A DNA stretch of 64,000 bases from Antarctobacter aquimaris (GTDB lineage Bacteria > Pseudomonadota > Alphaproteobacteria > Rhodobacterales > Rhodobacteraceae): NCBI RefSeq assembly GCF_900184945.1, contig NZ_FXYF01000018.1:1-64000 (forward strand). The letters are read 5' to 3'. Below the pieces are notes generated by a model. The model searched no databases. It was not told where the DNA came from and worked only from the letters and a program-made list of their open reading frames with translations. The position numbers and the translations under genes are program-made. Position 1 is the first letter of the stretch. Each line of letters opens with the position of its first letter. Below are positions 45,804 to 54,908 of the stretch, piece after piece.

Positions 45804-46681
45804 ATGAACAAACCAAGCGATTCACATATGACCCGATGGCAACGCGACCGGTGTGGATTCATCGAGCACCCGATATTTTGGCATGGATCGATCGGGCTCG
45901 CCGATCTGATGGAGGTCATGGGCATCAGCCGTGCCCAAGCGTCAAAGGATCTCAATGGCTACATCGCCGACCATCCTGATCACCTGTTCTACGACAACAG
46001 CGCGTGAACTTACATCATGGGGTCGGCGTGCGAGGCACACTACCTTTTAATCGATCCCGGCGCGCTTCTGGCAGACATGGCGGCGGTGGCGCTCGGTGCG
46101 CCGGTACCGCAATCGGATTGGTTCGACGAATCCCCGGCAGTGCTGACACCTGCCATCCCGGCTCGCGGGCTGTACCCGTTCACCGTTCGCAAGGTGCTTC
46201 TGACGTGCAATCAGGGGCGTCGACTAAGCCTAACATACCAGTCGATGTCTTCGCCTTTGCCCGAGCGGCGACAGATTGCGCCCTACGGCCTCGTGCAGGA
46301 TGGATTCCGATGGCATGCGCACGCATTCTGCTTTCGAGACGGCATATTCAAAGACTTCGTCGTTGGGCGGATGGCAAATGTGTCTTTGGGCGACACAGCA
46401 GGGATCGACATTGCGACCGACACAGCATGGACCGAAACCGTAGCTCTACGGATCGCGCCGCATCCTGTTCTTTTTTTGATAGCCAGCGCCGGGTGATTGA
46501 ACTGGACTACGGCATGGTCGATGGGACAGCAGTGCTTGAAGTTCGCCGCTGCCTCCTGTTCTACAATCTCAAACGACTGGGCCTCGACGGCGACGCTGCC
46601 GCGCGGCGCCCGGAAGACCAGCAAATCGTCCTGCTCAATGCGGACGATGTCCTGACCCTGCTTGGAAGCAATGCGAAATGA
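45804..46681 (+). pseudogene. brxR: BREX regulator (HTH-WYL, BrxR-like), broken by a stop and a frameshift
   Basis: Three segments align with one BrxR-type regulator of about 292 codons. Residues 1-67 (WQRDRCGFIEHPIFWHGSIG, MEVMGISRAQASKDLNGYIA) are a winged-helix DNA-binding domain. Codon 68 is TGA (46005-46007), after which the same frame continues with TYIMGSACEAHYLLIDPGAL and a WYL-type domain (ICNQGRRLSLTYQSMS-like). At the seven-T run 46471-46477 the frame breaks; the sequence resumes one frame over as DSQRRVIELDYGMVDGTAVL to a TGA overlapping brxA. An eight-T tract would restore it. BrxR represses BREX operons, so loss may derepress the system. Confidence 0.8.
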
Positions 46682-47295
46682 CCGAGAGCGGCGACAAATA
46701 CCGGATGTCCTTCACGACAGGCGGCTTGTTCCTCAACGAGAGCCTGGAGTTGACTCGAGTGCACGAGCCTGGGGAGCCCTGGGCCGATACCGTTGCGAGA
46801 GCCATGGAAAGCGGGACAGCTTCGCTGCCGAAGTCCGCGTCCAACAAGCGCACCCTTCGCGAAATCGGCAACCGCATTCGCACACTGTCGGACGACGAAC
46901 GGCAGTTCCTTCTGGCGACGGCCGACCGTTCCGATCAGCAGGCGATCCTGTGGCTCGCGATGTGTCGCGCCTATCGCTTCGTCCGGGAATTCGCCGTCGA
47001 AGTCGTTCGGGACAGGCATCTGTCCTACCAGCTGGAGCTGCCCTACTCCGCTTTCGACATCCTGCTGGATTCCAAGGCTGAATGGCATCCCGAATTGGAG
47101 AAGCTGAGCGACAGCACGCGACGTAAACTTCGCCAGATCCTCTTTCGCATCATGCGCGAAGCTGCGATTATTACCCAGGATGACCGCATTCAGACCGCAA
47201 TCCTGTCTCGGCGCCTGTTGCAAATGATTGAAGAACGAGACCCTCGGGAGTTGGCGTACTTTCCCGGTATCCCGGTCAGTGGAGGACCGAATTGA
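46678..47295 (+). CDS. brxA: BREX protein BrxA (DUF1819)
   Basis: A 205-residue protein: KYRMSFTTGGLFLNESLELT at the start, LREIGNRIRTLSDDERQFLL and QAILWLAMCRAYRFVREFAV in the middle, all typical of BrxA. BrxA is a small DNA-binding NusB-like protein of type 1 BREX. The ATG overlaps the end of the broken regulator gene (ATGA), so it was coupled to brxR. Its stop overlaps brxB. First functional gene of the defence operon. Confidence 0.9.
   Translation: MTESGDKYRMSFTTGGLFLNESLELTRVHEPGEPWADTVARAMESGTASLPKSASNKRTLREIGNRIRTLSDDERQFLLATADRSDQQAILWLAMCRAYRFVREFAVEVVRDRHLSYQLELPYSAFDILLDSKAEWHPELEKLSDSTRRKLRQILFRIMREAAIITQDDRIQTAILSRRLLQMIEERDPRELAYFPGIPVSGGPN
47281..47285 (+). promoter_or_regulatory. 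ribosome binding site supporting a TTG start of brxB
   Basis: GGAGG is placed 6 bases before TTG at 47292 inside the end of brxA. It supports the rare TTG start and translational coupling. Confidence 0.65.
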
Positions 47296-47894
47296 AGATT
47301 GAATTGACGCGCAAGGAACGCGCGGAACATCTATTTCGCGTGATCACCAGCAAGCGATTTCTTTCCAAGCAAGGTTTGGGCAACGAGGTTCCTTTTTTCA
47401 TCTGCCCCTTTCCCGCCGAGGCCGGGCTGACTATGGTCAATGACCGGGCGGATTTGATCTCGCGCCTGGGGCATTCCGGCGTGCGTGTGCTCGATATCGA
47501 CCTCTACGACCTCGCCCTCGAAATCCTGCGCGAGCGGGACATTCTCGAACAGCTCATCGAGGTCGAAGCCGACAGCGACAAATCTGAAATCAAGGAGTTG
47601 CTCCAAGGGGTTCTTGATCCCGAGACACACCTGGTGCCAAAGATCGGCGAGGCCATCGCGGCTGTGCCGCATGATGTCATCTTCCTGTCCGGTGTCGGCG
47701 AGGTCTATCCATTCATCCGCTCTCACAACGTTCTGAACAACCTGCAGAGCACAGCCAAGGTCGCGCCGACGGTGTTGTTCTTCCCTGGTTCCTACACGCA
47801 TGCTCTTGCGACTGGCGCGTCGCTGGACCTGTTCGGTCTCCTGCATGACGACAAGTATTATCGCGCATTCAATATCCTGAATTACGAGGTCTGA
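47292..47894 (+). CDS. brxB: BREX protein BrxB (DUF1788)
   Basis: A 200-residue protein: VPFFICPFPAEAGLTMVNDR, ISRLGHSGVRVLDIDLYDLA and VIFLSGVGEVYPFIRSHNVL, then VLFFPGSYTHALATGASLDL and FNILNYEV. These are standard BrxB features; its role in BREX is needed but mechanistically unclear. It begins with TTG, overlapping the brxA stop, and ends 3 bases before brxC. Confidence 0.92.
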   Translation: MKIELTRKERAEHLFRVITSKRFLSKQGLGNEVPFFICPFPAEAGLTMVNDRADLISRLGHSGVRVLDIDLYDLALEILRERDILEQLIEVEADSDKSEIKELLQGVLDPETHLVPKIGEAIAAVPHDVIFLSGVGEVYPFIRSHNVLNNLQSTAKVAPTVLFFPGSYTHALATGASLDLFGLLHDDKYYRAFNILNYEV

Positions 47895-47897
47895 CCC

Positions 47898-50800
47898 ATG
47901 TCCCAGTTGATGAAAGATATTTTCGAGAAGCCGGTCGATCGCGCAATTGACGGGGTCATCAAGGCGGATGATGAAGCCAGCCTTCGCATCGAGCTGGACG
48001 AATATGTCATCACCGGAGAAATCGGGCAGAAGCTCGAGCAATTCCTCGAAGCCTACAATAACTACACCACGGCGAATGGTGTGTGGATCTCTGGGTTCTT
48101 CGGATCGGGTAAGTCACACCTGCTGAAGATGCTCGCTCTGCTGCTGGAAAACCGCCAGGTCGACGGCGCAACCGCGTACGAGATCTTTGCCGCGAAGCTC
48201 AAGGACGATCCGATGCTGAAGGGGCTGCTCGACAAGGCAGTCGCCATTCCGTCCCGGTCGATCCTGTTCAACATTGACCAAAAGGCAGATGTCATCTCGA
48301 AGACCGATGCGGACGCCCTGCTCTCAGTCTTCCAGAAGGTTTTTGACGAAGCCTGTGGGTATTACGGAAAGCTCGCGCATATTGCCCGTTTCGAACGCGA
48401 CCTCGACCAGCTCGGACATCTTCAAGACTTTCGGGACGCCTATACGCGAATTGCAGATGAGCCATGGGAGGATGGCCGCGAGATTGCGAAGCTTCGCGGT
48501 GCCAAGATCGCACAGGCCTATGCCGAGGCGACGCAATCCGACCCAAGCGATGCAAAGGGCATCCTCGACCGCTATCGACAGGACACCAACATCTCGATCG
48601 AAGACTTCGCGGACACCGTCAAAGCCTGGATCGAAAGGCAGCCCAAGGGCTTTCGCCTGAACTTCTTCGTCGACGAGGTTGGCCAGTACATCGCCGACAA
48701 CGTCAAGCTGATGACCAACCTTCAGACCGTGGCCGAGACGCTGAACACGCGCTGCAAGGGGCGGGCCTGGATCATCGTGACCTCCCAGCAGGACATGGAA
48801 TCCATCGTCGGGGACACGCGAGCGTTTCAGGGGCAGGACTTCTCGAAGATCATGGCACGCTTCGGCGTTCGAATGCCGTTGAACTCTCAAGATGTCGCCG
48901 AGGTCATCCAGCGTCGCCTGCTTGCGAAGACCCCTGAAGGTGAAGTGGCGCTCGGACATCTGCACGACCGCGAGGAAAACAACCTCAAGACATTGTTTGA
49001 TTTCGCGGACGGCTCAATGAAGCTCAAGAACTATACAGGGCGGGATCACTTCATCTCCAGCTATCCGTTCCCTCCGTATCAATACACCCTGTTCCAGGAA
49101 GCCATCCGCGCACTGTCCCAGCACAACGCCTTCGAGGGGCGTCACAGCTCGGTCGGCGAACGGTCGATGCTCGGTGTTTTCCAGGAAGTAGCCAAGAAGC
49201 TCATGGCACAGCCAGTGGGCGGGCTGGCGACCTTCGACCTTATGTTTGAAGGCATCCGGACGGCTCTAAAATCGAATGTCCAGCAGTCCATCCATCTCGC
49301 CGAACGGCAGATCCAGGATATCGACGCATTTGCCGTTAGCGTCCTGAAGGCGCTCTTCTTGGTGAAATACGTCAAGGGTTTCAAGCCGTCGGTTCGGAAC
49401 ATCTCGATCCTGCTGCTGTCCGAGTTCGAGGCTGACCAGACTGAGCAAAAGCGCAAGATCGAGGAAGCCCTGGGCTACCTGGAGCGCAACACGCTCATCC
49501 AGCGCAACGGCGAGGTCTATGAATTCCTGACCGACGAAGAAAAGGACGTCGAGGCCGAGATCAAGGCGCTCGACATCGACCCGTCCGAGCTGTCGAAAGA
49601 GCTGGAGACCCTGGCCTTCGACACGATCCTGAAGGTCCGCAAGATCCGGCACGCCCAGACGAACAACGAATACAGCTTCACCCGCAAGCTGGATGATCAT
49701 GCCACCGGCCGCGAGTACGAACTGGCTGTCAATGTCATCTCGCCCTACAGCGAACATGCCGACAGCCCGGATGCCATCCGCATGGCCACAATGTCGCGCG
49801 AGGAGCTTGCCGTCGCGCTGAAGCCGGACAGCAATTTCGTCCGCGACCTCTTGCTCTTCAAGCAGACAGACAAGTTCATCCGGCAGTCTCGCACCGGCTC
49901 GCCGCAGCCTGGCCGCGATCGCATCATCGCCGAGAAGGGCGAGCAGAACGGGCGACGTGCCAAGGATCTCGAATTGCGCCTTCGCAGGTTGATGGGTGAA
50001 GCTCGGATGTTCGTTCGCGGCGACGAGCTGGAAATCGGCAGCGAGGACCCGCAGGATCGGGTGACGAAGGCCTTCCAGTCACTGGTCGACAAGGTCTACA
50101 CAAACCTCTCGATGCTGCGCGGTGTAGCCTACTCCGAAGCAGACGTTGCCAAATCGGTCCGACAGGACAGCGGCCTCTTCGGGGCTGGCGGCAGCGGCCT
50201 GACCGAAGCGGAACATGAAGTTCTCGGCTTCGTGAACCAGCAGAAGCGCAACGGCCTCAAGACCTCCGCCAAGAGCCTTGTGGAACGCTTCACGGCCAAG
50301 CCTTATGGTTGGCCCACCCCGGCCGTCCTGTGCATCACGGGCAGTCTCGTGGCGCGCGGCAAGGTCGAGGCGCGTGTGGACGGCACACTGACCGAAGGCC
50401 CCGACTTGGCGAAGGCGCTCACCAACAGCCACGCCCTTCCGAACATCCTGCTCACCACGCAGCAAGAGTTCACCAACGGACAGATCAATGCGGCGAAGAA
50501 ACTCTACCAGGACCTGTTCAGCAAGCCCGCTGCCGGTACCGATGCCCGTGAACTCGGCGCGGAGTGGCTGGCCAGCGTCTCGGAGCTTGAAGCCGACGTT
50601 GACGCCCTGACCCGGCAGTCCCACGACTACCCCTTCCTCGCTGCGCTGGAGCCGTTTCGCGACCGCCTGCGCAGCATGAAGCAGCAGTCCCCGTCCTGGT
50701 TCATCTCCGATGCGCCCCAGCACGAGGATGCGCTTCTGGACGCCAAGGAGGACATCTACGACAAGGTCAAATCCTTCATGGGTGGCGCGCAGAAGGCCAT

Positions 50801-51425
50801 TTATGACGATGCGCGCGACACCTTGACCCGCCACGGTCCGAACCTCGAGCAGGTCGATCCCATGGCCGCCGCGAAGATCCGCGCGGCGCTGGAGGATCCG
50901 AACTGCCACAAGGGCAGCATCATCCAGGATCTAAAAAACGATCTCTACGATCTGCGCAACGAGGTCGACCAGGCGATCCTGGCCGAGCGCAAGGCCGTCA
51001 TCGCCGCCGTGGACTCAGTGGCCGCCAAGATCACCCAGATGCCGGAGTTCCAGCAGCTGGATGCGGACAAACAGGCGAAACTCACCAGGCGGCTCGACCT
51101 CGCCAAGGCGGGGCTCGACACGATCACCCAGATCTCGCAGCTCCAGGTCCGCGCCATGACCGCGCAAAGCACCCTCACCGGCGAGGTCATCGCAGAGATG
51201 GATCGCCTCGCCCGTCCGCCGCAGGCCCCTTTCACGCCGAAACCGGGCGCAGCCGAACCCCCTGCCCCTGCGCCGCAGGCGCCGACGTACATCAATGCCT
51301 CGCAGATCAAGGTGCCCTTCACCAAGGCCTACCTGTCGGATGATGCGGACGTGACCGACTACCTCGAAGAACTGAAGAAGACCCTGCTGGCCGAGATCCA
51401 CGCAGGCAAGAAAGTGATCGTCTGA
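47898..51425 (+). CDS. brxC: BREX P-loop ATPase BrxC
   Basis: A 1175-residue protein, the usual BrxC size. The P-loop ISGFFGSGKSHLLKML is at residues 65-80, followed by a sensor-type RLNFFVDEVGQYI (Walker B, about residue 255) and CKGRAWIIVTSQQDMESI. The remainder is helical with coiled coils (about 960-1090) and a Pro/Ala-rich segment near 1115-1135. BrxC is the large ATPase thought to drive the BREX complex on DNA. It overlaps pglX by TGATG, indicating coupling. Confidence 0.93.
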   Translation: MSQLMKDIFEKPVDRAIDGVIKADDEASLRIELDEYVITGEIGQKLEQFLEAYNNYTTANGVWISGFFGSGKSHLLKMLALLLENRQVDGATAYEIFAAKLKDDPMLKGLLDKAVAIPSRSILFNIDQKADVISKTDADALLSVFQKVFDEACGYYGKLAHIARFERDLDQLGHLQDFRDAYTRIADEPWEDGREIAKLRGAKIAQAYAEATQSDPSDAKGILDRYRQDTNISIEDFADTVKAWIERQPKGFRLNFFVDEVGQYIADNVKLMTNLQTVAETLNTRCKGRAWIIVTSQQDMESIVGDTRAFQGQDFSKIMARFGVRMPLNSQDVAEVIQRRLLAKTPEGEVALGHLHDREENNLKTLFDFADGSMKLKNYTGRDHFISSYPFPPYQYTLFQEAIRALSQHNAFEGRHSSVGERSMLGVFQEVAKKLMAQPVGGLATFDLMFEGIRTALKSNVQQSIHLAERQIQDIDAFAVSVLKALFLVKYVKGFKPSVRNISILLLSEFEADQTEQKRKIEEALGYLERNTLIQRNGEVYEFLTDEEKDVEAEIKALDIDPSELSKELETLAFDTILKVRKIRHAQTNNEYSFTRKLDDHATGREYELAVNVISPYSEHADSPDAIRMATMSREELAVALKPDSNFVRDLLLFKQTDKFIRQSRTGSPQPGRDRIIAEKGEQNGRRAKDLELRLRRLMGEARMFVRGDELEIGSEDPQDRVTKAFQSLVDKVYTNLSMLRGVAYSEADVAKSVRQDSGLFGAGGSGLTEAEHEVLGFVNQQKRNGLKTSAKSLVERFTAKPYGWPTPAVLCITGSLVARGKVEARVDGTLTEGPDLAKALTNSHALPNILLTTQQEFTNGQINAAKKLYQDLFSKPAAGTDARELGAEWLASVSELEADVDALTRQSHDYPFLAALEPFRDRLRSMKQQSPSWFISDAPQHEDALLDAKEDIYDKVKSFMGGAQKAIYDDARDTLTRHGPNLEQVDPMAAAKIRAALEDPNCHKGSIIQDLKNDLYDLRNEVDQAILAERKAVIAAVDSVAAKITQMPEFQQLDADKQAKLTRRLDLAKAGLDTITQISQLQVRAMTAQSTLTGEVIAEMDRLARPPQAPFTPKPGAAEPPAPAPQAPTYINASQIKVPFTKAYLSDDADVTDYLEELKKTLLAEIHAGKKVIV

Positions 51426-54400
51426 TGGACACCAACACGCTCAAGAAATTTGCCGCCGCAGCCCGGAACCTGCTGATCGACCAGGTCACGGCCAAGCTCG
51501 ACCTCGTCCTCGCTGAAGGGGCCAATGCGCGCCGCGAACATCCCGCCGCCATCAAGGCGCTGGAAACCGCCATCAAGACCCACGGCAAAAAGCAGGTCAT
51601 CGAACAGACCGCCTATACCTGGTTCAACCGCTTCACCGCCCTGCGCTTCATGGATGTGAACGGCTACACCCAGGTGCGCATCGTCTCGCCCGCCGAGGGC
51701 GCGACCCGGCCCGAGATCCTGTCCGAGGCCATGGCAGGCAACCTGCCCGACGGTGCCCCCGCGACCATCGCCGCCCTGCTGGATGGGCGCGCGCCCTCGA
51801 ATGACCCGCAGGCCGAGGCCTATCGCCTGCTGCTCGTCCATGCCTGCAACGGCTGGCACGCGCACATGCCCTTCCTCTTCGAGGAACTCGACGACTACAC
51901 CGAACTCCTGATGCCCGAGGATCTGCTGTCGCAGACCTCGATCCTCGCCCGCCTGCGCGAGGTGATGACCGACGACACCTGCCGCGATGTCGAGATCATC
52001 GGCTGGCTCTACCAGTTCTACATCTCGGAGAAGAAGGATCAGGTCTTCGCGGGCCTCAAGAAGAACCAGAAGATCACGGCTGAGAACATCCCCGCCGCGA
52101 CGCAGCTGTTCACACCCCATTGGATCGTCCGCTACCTGGTGGAGAATTCGCTGGGGCGGCTCTGGCTGCTGAACCGACCCGACAGCCGTCTGGCCGAGCG
52201 GATGGACTATTACATCGCGCCCGAAGAGCCGGAGACGGATTTCCTGAAGATCACCCGCCCCGAAGAGATCCGCATCTGCGATCCCGCCGCAGGCTCGGGG
52301 CACATGCTGACCTATGCCTTCGACCTGCTCCACGCCATCTACGAGGAAGAGGGCTATGAGGCGACCGAGATCCCCGCGCTGATCCTGACGCACAACCTGA
52401 CCGGGGTGGAGATTGACGACCGCGCGGGCGCGCTGGCCGCCTTTGCGCTGGCGATGAAGGCGGCGGCGCGGCTGGGGCGGCGGCGGTTCCTGCGGATGGA
52501 GGCAAAGCCCGACATCTGCGTGTTGCAGGACGTGAGCTTTACCCCGGCCGAGTTGCAGGACGTGGCCGCCGTGGTGGGCAAGGATTTGTTCACCGATGAA
52601 CTGCGCGAGACGCTGGGGCAATTTGAGCAGGCCAAGAATTTCGGCTCGCTGATCGTGCCGAAGCTACGCGATCCGGCAGAGACGCTGCGGGTGGTCGAGG
52701 CACGGGATTTCGGCTCTGACCTTCTGCTGAAGGATGTGCAGGAGCGCGTCGTCACCGTGCTGCGCATGGCCGAGGCGCTGTCGCCGAAGTACCACGTTGT
52801 GGTGGCCAACCCGCCGTATATGGGCAGCGCCGGAATGAATGCTACCCTGAAGGGGTGGATTGAGAAGAATTTCAAAGCTGCAAAGCTCGATGCAATGACC
52901 TGCTTTATGGATCGCGCATCAGGACTCACGAGAGCTAAAGGAACTTGGGGGATGATAAACCTACCAAGCTGGCTGTTCTTGGGGTCTTACTCAAAGTTCA
53001 GAACTTCGTTTCTACTGAGAAACAGGATCTCTTCATTTCTTCATCTCGGGCGGGGTGTCTTTGGCCCTGACTTCGGATCAATAGCTTTCGTCGTAAGCCG
53101 ACACCAAGGTAAAGAGCGGCACCGGGGTTCTTATTTCAAACTTTATGAGCAACACTCGTTGGTTCGGACACCTGAAGAGATTCAAAGAAAGTTCTTGGAG
53201 CGTGACTGCGAAACGTTTTTAAGCGACCAAAGCAACTTCTTGAAAATTCCAGGTGCCCCTGTCGCATACTGGCACAGTTCGTCGGTCTACAAAGCGTTTG
53301 AGGGGCGCCAAGTTTCTCTTGTTGCGCGGCCGATGATTGGTATCCAGAGCGGAGACAATGACCGATTTTATCGGCAATGGCAGGAAGTAGGCCGATCTGA
53401 AATATTGACGTCACTGAAGTCCGTGGATGACACCGCAGGGAAGACGGTATGGGCTCCGCTTCAAAGAGGCGGCGATGCGAGAAAATGGTTTGGAAATAAC
53501 TCGTACGTGGTAAATCTGTCGAACTCGGCGGAAGAAATCCAGAGTGTCACCAATAGCTCTCTGAGAAACTCTTCACAGTATTTCCAACAGTGCATTTCCT
53601 GGAATCGGCTCTCCAACGGCAGATTCTACCCCCGCTACGTCGACAACGGTTTTGCCTTTGATGACGTGAGCCCGTTTTTGACAACTACCCACGAAGCCAA
53701 GATCAATGATCTACTTGCGTGTCTTGGCAGTTGCGCGTCTCATTTCTTCGTTCGATCATTCTCTACAGGCTACAAGACCGAAGTAGGCCATGTCGCGCCG
53801 CTGCCGTTGCCGAATGAGGCAATCGGCGCAAGTGATTGGAACGTTGAGATACGACGTTTGGTGTCTCTCGCCCGCACCGACTGGGACGCCTACGAAACCT
53901 CCTGGGATTTCACCACGCTCCCGCTCCTCTCGCCTGATCATCGCGGCGAGACGCTGGCGGAGAGCTATGCCGCGCTCCGCGCCAACTGGCAGCGCATGAC
54001 GGACGAGATGCGGCGCCTTGAGGAAGAGAACAACCGCATCTTCATCGACGCCTATGGTCTGCAAGACGAGCTGACCCCCGATGTGCCGATTGAAGAGATC
54101 ACCCTCACCTGCAACCCCGCCTATCGCTATGGCGTGAAGGGTTCCGAGGCCGACCGCGAAACCCGCCTGCGCGCCGACACCATGGCCGAGTTCCTCAGCT
54201 ACGCCGTGGGCTGCATGTTCGGGCGCTACAGCCTCGACGCGCCGGGCCTGATCCTCGCCAATCAGGGAGAGCGGTTGGAGGACTACCTCGCCCGCGTGCC
54301 GGAGCCCAGCTTCACGCCCGACGCTGACAACGTCATCCCCGTGCTGGACGAGAACTGGTTCCCCGACGACATCACCGAACGCTTCCGCCTGTTCCTGCGC

Positions 54401-54895
54401 GTGACCTTCGGCGAGGCGCATTTCCGCGAGAACCTGAAGTTCATCGAGGACAGTCTGGGCAAGGACATCCGCAAGTATTTCACCAAGGATTTCTACGCCG
54501 ACCACGTGAAGCGGTATAAAAAGCGCCCGATCTACTGGATGTTCTCCAGCCCCAAGGGGACGTTCAACGCCCTGATCTACATGCACCGCTACCGCGCCGA
54601 CACGGTGTCGGTGCTGCTCAACGACTACCTGCGCGAGTTCATCTCCAAGCTGATCGCCGAACGGGAGCGGCTGGAGAAGCTGTCGGATGATCCGACGGCG
54701 ACGCAGGGCCAGCGGACCAAGGCGCTGAAGGAGGCGGGCGTCGTTGCGAAACAGATCGACGAGCTGAACGAGTGGGAGCGCGAGGTGATCTTCCCGCTGG
54801 CGCAGCAGAAGATCGAGATCGACCTGGATGACGGGGTGAAGGCGAATTATCCGAAGTTCGGCACCGCGCTGAAGAAGATCACAGGTCTGTCTTGA
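51425..54895 (+). CDS. pglX: BREX adenine-specific DNA methyltransferase PglX
   Basis: A 1156-residue N6-adenine methylase. The AdoMet motif is IRICDPAAGSGHMLTYAFDL (about 281-300) and the catalytic NPPY is in VVVANPPYMGSAG (462-465). The region after it, roughly residues 470-815 (52830-53870), is the target-recognition part; its DNA is AT-richer than either side (28-29 G+C per 60 bases at 52921-52980 and 53521-53580, against 45 at 52441-52500 and 40 at 54181-54240). This suggests the specificity region was exchanged. The C-terminal third is conserved and ends in a coiled coil (LIAERERLEKLSDDPTATQG). PglX marks the host genome so that BREX excludes unmarked phage. Confidence 0.94.
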   Translation: MDTNTLKKFAAAARNLLIDQVTAKLDLVLAEGANARREHPAAIKALETAIKTHGKKQVIEQTAYTWFNRFTALRFMDVNGYTQVRIVSPAEGATRPEILSEAMAGNLPDGAPATIAALLDGRAPSNDPQAEAYRLLLVHACNGWHAHMPFLFEELDDYTELLMPEDLLSQTSILARLREVMTDDTCRDVEIIGWLYQFYISEKKDQVFAGLKKNQKITAENIPAATQLFTPHWIVRYLVENSLGRLWLLNRPDSRLAERMDYYIAPEEPETDFLKITRPEEIRICDPAAGSGHMLTYAFDLLHAIYEEEGYEATEIPALILTHNLTGVEIDDRAGALAAFALAMKAAARLGRRRFLRMEAKPDICVLQDVSFTPAELQDVAAVVGKDLFTDELRETLGQFEQAKNFGSLIVPKLRDPAETLRVVEARDFGSDLLLKDVQERVVTVLRMAEALSPKYHVVVANPPYMGSAGMNATLKGWIEKNFKAAKLDAMTCFMDRASGLTRAKGTWGMINLPSWLFLGSYSKFRTSFLLRNRISSFLHLGRGVFGPDFGSIAFVVSRHQGKERHRGSYFKLYEQHSLVRTPEEIQRKFLERDCETFLSDQSNFLKIPGAPVAYWHSSSVYKAFEGRQVSLVARPMIGIQSGDNDRFYRQWQEVGRSEILTSLKSVDDTAGKTVWAPLQRGGDARKWFGNNSYVVNLSNSAEEIQSVTNSSLRNSSQYFQQCISWNRLSNGRFYPRYVDNGFAFDDVSPFLTTTHEAKINDLLACLGSCASHFFVRSFSTGYKTEVGHVAPLPLPNEAIGASDWNVEIRRLVSLARTDWDAYETSWDFTTLPLLSPDHRGETLAESYAALRANWQRMTDEMRRLEEENNRIFIDAYGLQDELTPDVPIEEITLTCNPAYRYGVKGSEADRETRLRADTMAEFLSYAVGCMFGRYSLDAPGLILANQGERLEDYLARVPEPSFTPDADNVIPVLDENWFPDDITERFRLFLRVTFGEAHFRENLKFIEDSLGKDIRKYFTKDFYADHVKRYKKRPIYWMFSSPKGTFNALIYMHRYRADTVSVLLNDYLREFISKLIAERERLEKLSDDPTATQGQRTKALKEAGVVAKQIDELNEWEREVIFPLAQQKIEIDLDDGVKANYPKFGTALKKITGLS

Positions 54896-54908
54896 GAGGG
54901 CTGAGCTG

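Noticed and set aside
46004-46681. Independent 225-residue gene between the HTH fragment and brxA
   Set aside because: Only its last third (DSQRRVIELDYGM...) is protein-like, and that completes the WYL regulator in another frame; the first part is noise.
48324-51401. Long minus-strand frames opposite brxC
   Set aside because: Mirror frames of a well-supported BrxC gene without recognisable protein content.
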